This document shows positions 25,586 through 33,873 of a stretch of 64,000 nucleotides of DNA, one piece after another. Made by a program: the position numbers and the translations under genes. The DNA comes from Mucilaginibacter sp. OK283. GTDB lineage: Bacteria > Bacteroidota > Bacteroidia > Sphingobacteriales > Sphingobacteriaceae. The notes below the pieces were generated by a model that saw only the letters and a program-made list of their open reading frames with translations, ran no database searches and was not told where the DNA came from. How positions within the stretch are numbered: the first letter of the stretch is position 1; the number at the start of each line of letters is the position of its first letter. The stretch is from positions 48,751 through 112,750 of the forward strand of contig NZ_FODR01000016.1 of the NCBI RefSeq assembly GCF_900110415.1, read 5' to 3'.

Positions 25586-26608
25586 TTAATGCAGTATTTT
25601 AAACATCAGTTCTTTCATCAACTCGCCGTGGGGTGCGTTTGATTCAACACCTTTGCTTTTTAGGTCGTACTCACGCAAATAGCTGATGATTTGCATGGTT
25701 TTGGAATAGTTGTAGCTGCGGCCGGCCAGCTCATAATCTTTTACAAAATACGGGTTTACCCCAATTTCGCGGGCAACGTTTTGGGGCGATTTATCTTTTA
25801 CATAATGATAGGCCAGCACCTTGCTAAAAAAATTATTCAGGTTACCCAATACAAGCACAATGGGGTTTGCCTTAGGGTTTGCCTCGAAATAATTAATAAT
25901 CTGGTTAACCTTTAAAACATCCTTTTTACCAAGGGCGGTTTGCAGCTCAAATACATTATACTCTTTACTGATGCCGATGTTGTCCTGCACCAGTTTTAGG
26001 GTAATCTCTTGCCCGGCAGCTATGTTCAGCATTAGCTTTTCCAGCTCGTTGGCTATTTTAGATAAATCGTTGCCCAGGTATTCAGATAACATGGCCGATG
26101 CCTGTTGGTTTATTTTATAACCTTTATCGCTGATAAAGCCCTCTATCCAGGCGGGTATCTTACTATCATACAAAGGAGCCGACTCAAAAATGAGCCCGTT
26201 TTTTTCAATTGCTTTGTATGTTTTTTTGCGTTTATCAAACTTGCCATATTTGTAACAAAACACCAGAATGGTACTTGGCAGGGGTTTTTCCAGGTAGCTC
26301 AATAATGGGTCGATGCCTTTTTTGTTGTCATCATCCTTGCCCCATTTCATGTCCTGGGCCTCTTTCACCATTACTACCTGGTAATCGGCCATCATGGGGT
26401 AGCGTTTGGCCGCATTAAGTACGGCCATCATCTCGGTATCTTTACCATATACCACGGTTTGGTTAAAGCCCTTCTCGGCCTCTGGCAGCAGGTGATGTTC
26501 AATGTAGTTGCTCACTACATCAATAAAATAAGGCTCTTCGCCGTGCAACAGGTACAGGGGCTTGTATTTACGGTTCTTTATATCCTTTACTATATCTGCT
26601 GCGGTCAT
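25586..26608 (-). CDS. holA: DNA polymerase III subunit delta
   Basis: 340 residues from the ATG at 26608 (MTAADIVKDIKNRKYKPL). The N-terminal YLLHGEEPYFIDVVSNYI, the central KIANELEKLMLN and the C-terminal clamp-loader helices match HolA, which opens the beta clamp as part of the clamp loader. A TTG seven codons upstream would extend the protein into repeat-derived sequence (MNFDLKR), so the ATG is chosen. Its upstream region is almost completely made of an AAAATTCAAAAGTC-phrase element. Confidence 0.93.
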   Translation of the reverse strand: MTAADIVKDIKNRKYKPLYLLHGEEPYFIDVVSNYIEHHLLPEAEKGFNQTVVYGKDTEMMAVLNAAKRYPMMADYQVVMVKEAQDMKWGKDDDNKKGIDPLLSYLEKPLPSTILVFCYKYGKFDKRKKTYKAIEKNGLIFESAPLYDSKIPAWIEGFISDKGYKINQQASAMLSEYLGNDLSKIANELEKLMLNIAAGQEITLKLVQDNIGISKEYNVFELQTALGKKDVLKVNQIINYFEANPKANPIVLVLGNLNNFFSKVLAYHYVKDKSPQNVAREIGVNPYFVKDYELAGRSYNYSKTMQIISYLREYDLKSKGVESNAPHGELMKELMFKILH

Positions 26609-26613
26609 TCTTT

Positions 26614-26848
26614 TTAAGTCAAAATTCAAAAGTCAAAATTCAAAAATGACTTCCTGGTTCTTTTAAGTCAAAATTAAAAATTCAAAAGTCAAAAATGACT
26701 TTTTGGCTGAGTATTCAAAATTAAAAAAACGAAGCGGTAAAATGTTGCTATTGCCATAATGTGGAAAGTAATATTTGAATTTCACTTATCTTATTCACAT
26801 TACTTCCTATTTTTGAATTTTGACTTTTTAATTTTGACTTTTGAATTT
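26614..26848. repeat. AAAATTCAAAAGTC-phrase inverted element between divergent genes
   Basis: Left arm 26614-26729 repeats AAGTCAAAATTCAAAAGTC and TTCAAAAATGAC in several copies; right arm 26805-26848 is the inverse (TTTTGAATTTTGACTTTTTA, TTTTGACTTTTGAATTT). It occupies nearly the whole intergenic region between holA and the HsdR_N-like gene, and its right arm supplies the TTG start of the latter at 26841. Confidence 0.75.
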
Positions 26849-27299
26849 ACCACCTCTCAATCTTCCTCCCTATCCTTTTAAAATAAGCGACGATAACGGG
26901 CAGTTGAGCTTGTTTGATGAAATCCGTAAAAAAAACATAATACTTACACCCGAGGAGTGGGTGCGGCAGCATTTTGTACAATACCTCATCAGGCAAAAAG
27001 GCTATCCGCGTTCGCTCATCCGGCTCGAGGGTGGCCTTAAGCTTAACGGGCTGCAAAAACGCACCGATATAGTAGTATTTGACAGCAGCGGGCAAAGAAT
27101 TTTGATTGTAGAATGCAAAGCGCCATCCGTTAGTATCGATCAAAAGACTTTCGATCAGGTAGCCCGTTATAATATGGTGCACAAAGTATCGCTATTAGCG
27201 GTAAGCAACGGCCTGCAGCATTTTTATTGTACCATTAATCACGAAAGAAGAAAATATCAGTTTATTGAAGAGTTGCCTGCTTACAGCAAACCTGTTTAA
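26841..27299 (+). CDS. Stand-alone HsdR N-terminal-type nuclease domain protein
   Basis: 152 residues with a PD-(D/E)xK core: KRTDIVVFDSSGQRILIVEC followed by K, i.e. Asp in TDIVVF and the Glu-x-Lys of ECK (about 75-96). PEEWVRQHFVQYLI (about 37-50) is typical of this short Bacteroidota family related to the N terminus of type I restriction subunit HsdR. There are no helicase, HsdM or HsdS genes nearby, so it is not a restriction system in itself. TTG at 26841 is used as start because a stop codon lies two codons upstream. Its end overlaps the convergent hybrid kinase by 4 bases. Cellular role unknown. Confidence 0.82.
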   Translation: MNLPPLNLPPYPFKISDDNGQLSLFDEIRKKNIILTPEEWVRQHFVQYLIRQKGYPRSLIRLEGGLKLNGLQKRTDIVVFDSSGQRILIVECKAPSVSIDQKTFDQVARYNMVHKVSLLAVSNGLQHFYCTINHERRKYQFIEELPAYSKPV

Positions 27300-29125
27300 G
27301 CAGCGCGTACCAGGAGGTGCATTTTCTCCAGCAGTTCGTCGGGCTTAAATGGTTTCGAAACATAATCGTTCATACCGGCCTCAAAAATTTTCTCTTTAAT
27401 ATCCAGCAGTGCCGAAGCCGTAAGGGCAATAATAGGAATGTGCGATTTTTTAGGATCGGCCATTTTTCTGATCTCCATGGTGGCATCAAGACCATTCATT
27501 ACCGGCATTTGCAGGTCCATCAGTATAATATCAAAGTTGCCATATTGCATCAATTCAACAGCGCGCAGGCCGTTTTCGGCAACGGTTGGCTTTATGTTCC
27601 ATTTAGATAATAGTTTTTTCATTAACATAACATTTACCATGTTATCTTCGGCAATAAGCACACGGATACCCGATATAACATCGGCTTTTTCACGCGGCTG
27701 CACCAAAGGAGTTATGGCTTTTTCAACTGCCATTTCTGTTGATACCGGGAACTCCATATTAAATGAAAACTCCGAACCTGAACCTGGTATGCTTGATATA
27801 TCCATATGCAGGCCCTGTAAATCCAGCAAACGTTTCACAATAGCCAAACCTAATCCAGTGCCGCCGTACTGGCGGGTTGTGGTTAATGATTCCTGGGTAA
27901 AGGGCTCAAAAATACTGGTGAGGTTATGTTCTTCGATGCCAATACCTGTATCTCTTATCGCAAATTTAACCGTAACCGTATTGTGCCTATCCTCAAAACA
28001 GGTAACCCTAACCCATACGTTGCCTTTTGCAGTAAATTTTATGGCATTGCTTACCAGGTTATAAATAATTTGCGTAATACGGGTAGGATCGCCAAAAATT
28101 ATCTTGTTGCAAAGGGAGCTATCCACGTCAAGCTTAAACAACAATCCTTTTTCTTCGGCCTTAATCATTTGCGCGCCGCAAATATTGTTCATTAGCTCAA
28201 CCAGGTTAAAACGGATATTTTCAAAAACTAACTTGCCCGATTCAATTTTGTTAAAATCAAGTACATCGTTTACAACGGCCAAAAGGTTATTGGCCGAAAA
28301 CTTCAGAATCTCAAGATTTTCTTTCTGATCGGCCCTCGGGTTGCCCATTATAAGCAGGTTGCTCATGCCTATTACCGCGTTTAACGGCGTGCGGATTTCA
28401 TGCGACATTGTAGATAAAAACTCCGACTTGGCCTGGGTTGATTTTTCGGCTTTGCTTATTGCTTTTTCAAGCTGGGCGTTTAGCGCAACCAAATCTTCAC
28501 CGCTTTCTTTCAGCTGTTTTATATTCTTTAAAAAGGCGGTATAAAAATGGCTGTGAATAAATATCAACAGGATAAAATTGGCAAAAAGGGTAATAATAAT
28601 AGTAGATTGATCTATCCTGTCTGGCTTAATACTAATAACGTACCCCTTTGTGAATTCAATAATCATGAAAACCAATACAGGCATCGCATTCAACAACGAA
28701 TAAATAAGCCCCCCGGTTTGCCCAAGCATGTAATAGCTAAATACAATAACTAATATAATTACCTGTACCGTAACTATATTTACAGTTTGTAAAGTAATAT
28801 AAACTATGCTAAGGTTAACAATAGTACCCGCGCTAAGCAGTAAATGAGAAATTAAACGCCATTGAGGCCGGTATGTTAAAAATTTAAACAGCCCGGCTAC
28901 ACAAACCATTAATACACCAGCTGTATAGGCCAGCATAGTTTGACCCTGGAAATAAACACTCATGAAAACGGCCCCTAAGGCAATGAACACTAAGGGGAAA
29001 CCAAAATAAAGCAACCGGATACGAGCCTGGTCAAGAAAAGGCTGCTCCTTTGATAAAATCCTGAAAATTGAAAAATTGAAAAAGCTTACTCCTTTATTCA
29101 TGATTAAAGCACATTGCTTATACAA
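27296..29125 (-). CDS. Hybrid sensor histidine kinase with C-terminal receiver domain
   Basis: 609 residues: an N-terminal membrane part with about six helices (35-215) and no periplasmic sensor domain, a coiled coil (about 215-245), HisKA with EFLSTMSHEIRTPLNAVIGM (about 248-267), ATPase domain (YNLVSNAIKFT, RDTGIGI, GGTGLGLAI), and a receiver domain with VLIAEDN, MDLQMPVMNGLD (phosphoacceptor Asp) and VSKPFKP. The His-to-Asp pair within one protein suggests a phosphorelay, but no Hpt protein is encoded nearby. The signal is unknown; it may be membrane or redox linked. Confidence 0.93.
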   Translation of the reverse strand: MYKQCALIMNKGVSFFNFSIFRILSKEQPFLDQARIRLLYFGFPLVFIALGAVFMSVYFQGQTMLAYTAGVLMVCVAGLFKFLTYRPQWRLISHLLLSAGTIVNLSIVYITLQTVNIVTVQVIILVIVFSYYMLGQTGGLIYSLLNAMPVLVFMIIEFTKGYVISIKPDRIDQSTIIITLFANFILLIFIHSHFYTAFLKNIKQLKESGEDLVALNAQLEKAISKAEKSTQAKSEFLSTMSHEIRTPLNAVIGMSNLLIMGNPRADQKENLEILKFSANNLLAVVNDVLDFNKIESGKLVFENIRFNLVELMNNICGAQMIKAEEKGLLFKLDVDSSLCNKIIFGDPTRITQIIYNLVSNAIKFTAKGNVWVRVTCFEDRHNTVTVKFAIRDTGIGIEEHNLTSIFEPFTQESLTTTRQYGGTGLGLAIVKRLLDLQGLHMDISSIPGSGSEFSFNMEFPVSTEMAVEKAITPLVQPREKADVISGIRVLIAEDNMVNVMLMKKLLSKWNIKPTVAENGLRAVELMQYGNFDIILMDLQMPVMNGLDATMEIRKMADPKKSHIPIIALTASALLDIKEKIFEAGMNDYVSKPFKPDELLEKMHLLVRAA

Positions 29126-29199
29126 AAGGTATTATAGCGAATCAATTGACATTGAATACCTACTTCTACTTTGTATTTCGCAGCCTCTCGTTCATGCAA

Positions 29200-31893
29200 T
29201 TAGCAAGCCAAATCAACCATGTTTTGTTCAATGATGCTCAATTTGGCTTCGGCATCGGCCTTTTTGCGTTGCTCAATTTCAATAATTTCGGGTTTGGCAT
29301 TGGCCATAAAACGCTCGTTGCCAAGCTTCGCGTTAACCGCTTTAAGGAAACCTAAAAGGTAGTCCTTCTCTTTTACAAGCCTCGCGCACTCCACAACAGG
29401 GTCAAGCTTCTGGCTTAACGGAATAAAAAACTCATCGGTTGAAGCAATAAAATTAACCGCTCCTGAAACTTTATCGGCAACAGATGCAAACTCGCATATA
29501 TTACCCAGTTTGGCTATAATCGCCGCGTACTGCAGGTAATTTATGCCCGAGTTTGATTTATATGAAAGGCTCAGCGCCTCTTTAGGCGAAATTTCATTTT
29601 TATTACGAATATTCCTGATTTGCGTAAGAACAATTTTTACTATCTCCACTTCTTCAAGTAGTTGTGTATTTATTTCCCCAATGTTTGGCAATTGGGCAAC
29701 AATACAGCAGTCTTTTTCGGTGCGTTCGCCAAATATTTCATCATGCCATAATTCCTCGGTAAGGAACGGCATAAAGGGGTGAAGCACTTTCAATATATTC
29801 TCAAAGTACTGAACGGTAGCTGCATAAGTAACTTTATCAATTGGTTGCTGGTAAGCGGGCTTAATCATCTCCAGGTACCAGGCACAGAAATCATCCCAAA
29901 CCAGCTTATAGGTAGCCATTAACGCTTCTGATAAACGGTATTGGCCAAAGTCATCTTCAATCTCGCCCAGGGCCTGGTTAAACCTGCTGCCAAACCATTC
30001 AATTGCAATTTTATTGGGGTTTTCAAGGCTATCATCAACCTCCCAACCTTTTAGTAATTTAAAGGCATTCCAAATTTTATTAGCAAAATTACGGCCCTGT
30101 TCGCAATAACTTACGTCAAACATCAAGTCGTTGCCGGCAGGCGAGCAAAGCAGCATGCCAACGCGTACGCCATCGGCGCCGTATTGCTCGATAAGATCAA
30201 GCGGATCGGGGGAGTTACCCAATGATTTCGACATTTTACGACCCAGCTTATCCCTTACAATTCCAGTAAGGTAAACGTTTCTAAAAGGTAACTCTCCCCT
30301 AAACTCATGGCCAGCCATAATCATCCTGGCTACCCAGAAAAACAGGATCTCGGGGGCGGTTACCAGGTCGTTAGTTGGATAATAATAGTTAATATCGGCA
30401 TTATTAGGGTCTTTAAAACCATCGAATACCGATATAGGCCACAACCACGATGAAAACCAGGTATCAACCACATCGGGGTCCTGGCGTAGGTCGTCAGTAG
30501 TGAGTAGTGAGTTTTGAGTTTTGAGTTTTGCTTCGGCTAATGCTTCGTCAATGTTTTTGGCAATAACAAATTCGCCGTTTGGAAGGTACCATGCCGGGAT
30601 TTGTTGTCCCCACCACAACTGGCGGCTGATGTTCCAGTCCCTTACGTTCTCCATCCAGTGACGATAGGTGTTTATAAACTTTTCCGGGATCAGTTTTATC
30701 TCGCCGTTTAGTACATAATCCAATGCAGGTTTGGCCATCTCGCTCATTTTGCAAAACCATTGCATCGATAATTTTGGCTCGATAACAGCATCGGTACGTT
30801 CGCTGAACCCGATTTGTGATTTATAATCCTCCACTTTGGCCAAAGCACCAGCTTCCTCCAGTAAACCGGCTATTTTTTTACGGGCCATAAAACGGTCTTC
30901 ACCTACCAGTATCTGCGCCTTTTCGTTCAGCGTACCATCGTCATTTAAAATATCAATAACGGGCAGGTTGTGTTTTTGGCCAAGCTCATAGTCATTCAAA
31001 TCATGCGCCGGGGTTACCTTTAAACAACCCGTACCAAAATCCATCGTAACGTATTCGTCCAGTATAACCGGGATCTCGCGTTTAATTAAAGGGATATAAA
31101 CAGTTTTTCCGTGAAGGTGGATGTACCGCTCATCATTAGGGTTGATACAGATAGCAGCATCGGCCATAATGGTTTCTGGGCGGGTTGTGGCAATGGTTAA
31201 AAAGTTGCCCGTTTCGGGGGTCGAGGTGCCGGTAGCTGCAGCTGATTCTTCTTCACCCGCACCTGGCAACCCGCCACCCGCAACAGAATACCTAATATAA
31301 TAAAGCTTTTGATTAACCTCTTTCCTGATAACTTCCTCGTCAGATACCGCCGTTTTTCCCTGCGGGTCCCAGTTTACCATGCGCACACCGCGGTATATCA
31401 GGCCTTTTTTGTACAGGTGAATAAAGGTATCAATCACCGCTTCAGACATTTCGGGATCCATGGTAAATTTGGTACGGCCCCAATCGCATGATGCGCCTAA
31501 TTTTTTAAGCTGATCGAGAATGATACCACCATATTTTTCTTTCCACTCCCAGGCGTAAGTTAAAAATTCGGGGCGGGTAAGGTCTTTTTTGCTGATGCCT
31601 CGCTCTTTAAGCATGGCCACCACTTTGGCTTCGGTAGCAATACTGGCATGATCTGTTCCGGGTACCCAGCAGGCATTTTTGCCTTTCATGCGGGCGCGGC
31701 GTACCAATACATCCTGAATGGTATTGTTTAGCATATGCCCCATATGCAAAACCCCGGTAACGTTTGGCGGCGGAATTACTATAGTATAAGGTTCGCGCTC
31801 ATCGGGCACCGATTTAAAAAAATCGTGCTGTAGCCAATAACTGTACCATTTATCTTCGGTTTCTTTAGGCAAATATGTTTTAGCAATACTCAT
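29200..31893 (-). CDS. valS: Valyl-tRNA synthetase (contains repeat-derived insert)
   Basis: 897 residues from the ATG at 31893 (MSIAKTYLPKETEDKWYSYW). It has the class I HIGH motif in PPPNVTGVLHMGHM (about 45-55), the editing domain TTRPETIMAD, catalytic WWGQQIPAWY, GRKMSKSLGNS, and a C-terminal coiled coil. It charges tRNA-Val. Two insertions are unusual: an Ala/Gly/Glu-rich stretch before the editing motif (GGGLPGAGEEESAAATGTS), and residues about 455-467 (LKTQNSLLTTD), which are encoded by the AGTAGTG/AGTTTTG phrase repeat at 30495-30530. The frame stays open through both, so the enzyme is probably functional. Confidence 0.95.
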   Translation of the reverse strand: MSIAKTYLPKETEDKWYSYWLQHDFFKSVPDEREPYTIVIPPPNVTGVLHMGHMLNNTIQDVLVRRARMKGKNACWVPGTDHASIATEAKVVAMLKERGISKKDLTRPEFLTYAWEWKEKYGGIILDQLKKLGASCDWGRTKFTMDPEMSEAVIDTFIHLYKKGLIYRGVRMVNWDPQGKTAVSDEEVIRKEVNQKLYYIRYSVAGGGLPGAGEEESAAATGTSTPETGNFLTIATTRPETIMADAAICINPNDERYIHLHGKTVYIPLIKREIPVILDEYVTMDFGTGCLKVTPAHDLNDYELGQKHNLPVIDILNDDGTLNEKAQILVGEDRFMARKKIAGLLEEAGALAKVEDYKSQIGFSERTDAVIEPKLSMQWFCKMSEMAKPALDYVLNGEIKLIPEKFINTYRHWMENVRDWNISRQLWWGQQIPAWYLPNGEFVIAKNIDEALAEAKLKTQNSLLTTDDLRQDPDVVDTWFSSWLWPISVFDGFKDPNNADINYYYPTNDLVTAPEILFFWVARMIMAGHEFRGELPFRNVYLTGIVRDKLGRKMSKSLGNSPDPLDLIEQYGADGVRVGMLLCSPAGNDLMFDVSYCEQGRNFANKIWNAFKLLKGWEVDDSLENPNKIAIEWFGSRFNQALGEIEDDFGQYRLSEALMATYKLVWDDFCAWYLEMIKPAYQQPIDKVTYAATVQYFENILKVLHPFMPFLTEELWHDEIFGERTEKDCCIVAQLPNIGEINTQLLEEVEIVKIVLTQIRNIRNKNEISPKEALSLSYKSNSGINYLQYAAIIAKLGNICEFASVADKVSGAVNFIASTDEFFIPLSQKLDPVVECARLVKEKDYLLGFLKAVNAKLGNERFMANAKPEIIEIEQRKKADAEAKLSIIEQNMVDLAC
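30495..30530. repeat. AGTAGTG/AGTTTTG phrase repeat inside valS
   Basis: Bases read AGTAGTGAGTAGTGAG followed by TTTTGAGTTTTGAGTTTTG, the same 7-bp phrase found in intergenic arrays at 33598-33782, 58990-59013 and 63597-63685. Here it is in frame within a coding sequence and adds about 12 residues. Confidence 0.8.
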
Positions 31894-31899
31894 AACGCG

Positions 31900-31931
31900 C
31901 AAAAATACGATTGTTAGGGGTTGATAGCAAA
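31900..31931 (-). promoter_or_regulatory. valS promoter: TTTG, 20-bp spacer, TATTTTTG
   Basis: On the minus strand a -33 TTTG (31928-31931) and a -7 TATTTTTG (31900-31907) are exactly 20 bases apart, matching the Bacteroidota consensus. The -7 box ends only 6 bases before the ATG at 31893, so the transcript would have almost no leader. Confidence 0.7.
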
Positions 31932-32126
31932 TAGTTCATGAATCATGATTTAGTTCATGGATCATGGTTGATGGTTCATGGCCGAGATTTCTTCTTACTA
32001 TGTTCGTGGATTATAGCTGATAGTTCGTAGCCGAATGTCGCAACGACGAATTTAGTTTGCTCCCCTGTTATAAAACGCCTTTTTACTATGAACCATGAAC
32101 CATGACCCATGAACCATCAACTTCCA
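31932..32126. repeat. TTCATGG-phrase inverted element
   Basis: Left arm 31932-31983 (AGTTCATGAATCATG, GTTCATGGATCATGG, TTGATGGTTCATGG) and right arm 32087-32121 (CTATGAACCATGAACC, CCCATGAACCATCAAC) are inverse copies; an inner pair of TTCGTGGATTATAGC and TTCGTAGCCGAA words lies between. Same family as 8353-8498 and 56821-56939. Confidence 0.78.
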
Positions 32127-32181
32127 GTCACAATATTTTTGCAATTAAAAAGTTATAATACTACTCAAACATTAATTAGTC

Positions 32182-32268
32182 ATGAAATCACTGCATATAC
32201 ACCGTTTTTGGCTCGATGTTTTAAAAAGGTCAAGGCTGGGTTTTGTTATAAACTGGTTTAACCGTTAA
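32182..32268 (+). CDS. Possible 28-residue small protein
   Basis: An ATG-started frame encoding MKSLHIHRFWLDVLKRSRLG and ending FVINWFNR, strongly basic and amphipathic. A TAnnTTTG box (TATTTTTG, 32134-32141) lies 40 bases upstream and an AACCGTTAAACGGTT palindrome overlaps the end. No longer gene follows on this strand. The frame may be chance; it is listed because promoter, start and downstream palindrome are correctly ordered. Confidence 0.35.
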   Translation: MKSLHIHRFWLDVLKRSRLGFVINWFNR

Positions 32269-32356
32269 ACGGTTGCGGGCAGGCTAGATACTTGCAAAGG
32301 AAGCGTACACCAACCGAGCATTTAGCTCTAAATCAGATTGAGATCTTTTAATGGCC

Positions 32357-33508
32357 CTACACCCTTAAAAACGTCTTCTTTTGGTACAAGTAATATAAAA
32401 ACAGCCATTTTACCATCACAAAGGTAATGGCCATGGCTACGGCGTTAAACGGATCGCCTATGAGCTGGCCTATCCAGCCGAAGAAACCGTTGTTGGTATA
32501 ACTCCATTTGATGAAGTGCCCCGATACGTAAATCAGGATGGAGTTCATGCCTATCACCCTAAAATAAAACGACCATTTTTGGCAGCCCAGCACATCAATA
32601 ATATAGTAAAAGAAAGCCATCAGCAATAAGCTTAAACCGCCCACCTGCATTACAAACGAACTGGTCCACAGGTTTTTGTTGATAGGGAAATCGAGGTTCC
32701 AAACCTGGGCTATAATCAGGAAAGCAACACCGGCTATGGCAAGGATGGCTACTTTTTTCATTTGCGCCAGTCCCGTTTTTTTCAGGATGGTGCCGGTAAT
32801 GATGCCCAGTAGCCCGGTACTAATGGCCGGGATGGTTGAAAATAATCCTTCGGGATCATGAATGCCCAAATATAGTTTTCCCGGCAGGATAACCCTATCC
32901 ATGTAGGATGCAAAATTACCCTGCATGGTTAAATCGCCATGCGGATAGCCCGGGGCCGATGTGAATTTTAACAGCAGCCAATAGCCTATAATGAATACCC
33001 AAAACCAAACCATTTGCATGCGCTCGCTGCTATAAAGGTAAATAATATTGGCAAACATGTAGGCTATGCCTATGCGGCCCAGCACGCTTGCAAACCGGAT
33101 ATCTTTAATGGGCATAATATTTAGGCCGTTGTTTACCACCAGGCCCAGCAATACTAATATCAGTGCCCTTTTCATCACACGCAATACCAGTTGCTGCCTG
33201 CTTTTACCTTTCTCCAACTCGCGGCCAACCGAAAATGGAGTTGATACGCCTGCCATGAACAGGAATAAAGGGAAGATCAGATCGTATAAATGAAAACCGT
33301 TCCAGTCGGGATGGGTAAACTGGTTGGCGATGGAACCCCAAAAAGGCGATCCGGTGGCCTTGGCCATGGTATGAAATATCTCTTCGCCACCCATTATCCA
33401 AAACATATCAAACCCGCGCAAGGCATCTAATGAAAAAAGCCGTGTAGGAGCAGAGTTGATACTATCAGGCGCGGTATCGCCTGTAACGGTTTTTGCTTTG
33501 GCAGTCAT
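32357..33508 (-). CDS. Membrane acyltransferase, HGSNAT/DUF5009-like
   Basis: 383 residues with about ten transmembrane helices. The start RLFSLDALRGFDMFWIMGGE (about 23-42) and the following LYDLIFPLFLFMAGVS are the signature of the heparan-alpha-glucosaminide N-acetyltransferase-like family (DUF5009). Proteins of this group are predicted to move acetyl groups across the inner membrane onto sugars. No lysosomal-type substrate applies here, and the bacterial acceptor is unknown. The gene stands alone with repeat DNA on both sides. Confidence 0.85.
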   Translation of the reverse strand: MTAKAKTVTGDTAPDSINSAPTRLFSLDALRGFDMFWIMGGEEIFHTMAKATGSPFWGSIANQFTHPDWNGFHLYDLIFPLFLFMAGVSTPFSVGRELEKGKSRQQLVLRVMKRALILVLLGLVVNNGLNIMPIKDIRFASVLGRIGIAYMFANIIYLYSSERMQMVWFWVFIIGYWLLLKFTSAPGYPHGDLTMQGNFASYMDRVILPGKLYLGIHDPEGLFSTIPAISTGLLGIITGTILKKTGLAQMKKVAILAIAGVAFLIIAQVWNLDFPINKNLWTSSFVMQVGGLSLLLMAFFYYIIDVLGCQKWSFYFRVIGMNSILIYVSGHFIKWSYTNNGFFGWIGQLIGDPFNAVAMAITFVMVKWLFLYYLYQKKTFLRV

Positions 33509-33597
33509 TGTTTTACGGTTTATTGTGATGAACTAAAGATATAAAAAGAATAAACTAATTAAAATATTTTTTTTAGATGGTTGACTTTTTAAAATTT

Positions 33598-33782
33598 AGT
33601 AGTGAGTAGTGAGTAGTGAGTAGTGAGTAGTGAGTAGTGAGTAGTGAGTAGTGAGTAGTGAGTAGTGAGTAGTGAGTTGTGAGTAGGTGAGTTGTGAGTT
33701 GTGAGTTGTGAGTTGTGAGTTGTGAGTTGTGAGTTGTGAGTTGTGAGTTGTGAGTTGTGAGTTGTGAGTTGTGAGTTGTGAG
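33598..33782. repeat. Two adjoining 7-bp tandem arrays, (AGTAGTG)n then (AGTTGTG)n
   Basis: About eleven units of AGTAGTG (33598-33677) change to about thirteen units of AGTTGTG (33692-33782) after an irregular joint (AGTTGTGAGTAGGTG). The sharp change of one base throughout the second block suggests each block grew by separate slippage from a different founding unit. Confidence 0.9.
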
Positions 33783-33861
33783 TGTACATTATGTAAAATA
33801 TCAAACCCAATCCAACCTAATCAACTCAATCCAACCCAATCAACTTAACCAACTATATCCC

Positions 33862-33869
33862 TACCTTTG
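33862..33869 (+). promoter_or_regulatory. -7 box TACCTTTG ahead of truC
   Basis: Exact TAnnTTTG match ending 4 bases before the ATG at 33874, giving a leaderless or nearly leaderless transcript, as at valS. No TTTG -33 box is seen at 19-21 bases. Confidence 0.45.
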
Positions 33870-33873
33870 CCGG

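Larger units (their letters stand above)
31903..32356. other. Gene-poor region between valS and the acyltransferase gene
   Basis: Contains the valS promoter, a TTCATGG-phrase inverted element (31932-32126), a TATTTTTG box at 32134-32141 on the plus strand, and a 28-codon ORF at 32182-32268. Beyond that, a palindrome-like AACCGTTAAACGGTT near 32257-32271 and nothing else recognisable. Confidence 0.5.
33509..33873. other. Gap dominated by 7-bp tandem arrays
   Basis: Contains the array at 33598-33782, then an ACATTATGTAAAATATC phrase and a run of CCAATC/CCAACC words (33805-33850), then the truC promoter box. The open frame that crosses the array (33589-33810, minus) is an artefact of a 7-bp unit read in threes. 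Confidence 0.6.

Noticed and set aside
26841..27299. Part of a type I restriction-modification system
   Set aside because: Only a short nuclease-type domain; no hsdM, hsdS or helicase genes nearby.
33589..33810. Minus-strand open frame encoding repeated THNSQLT
   Set aside because: It is the translation of a 7-bp tandem array, which stays open in any array of this unit; there is no promoter or conserved flank.
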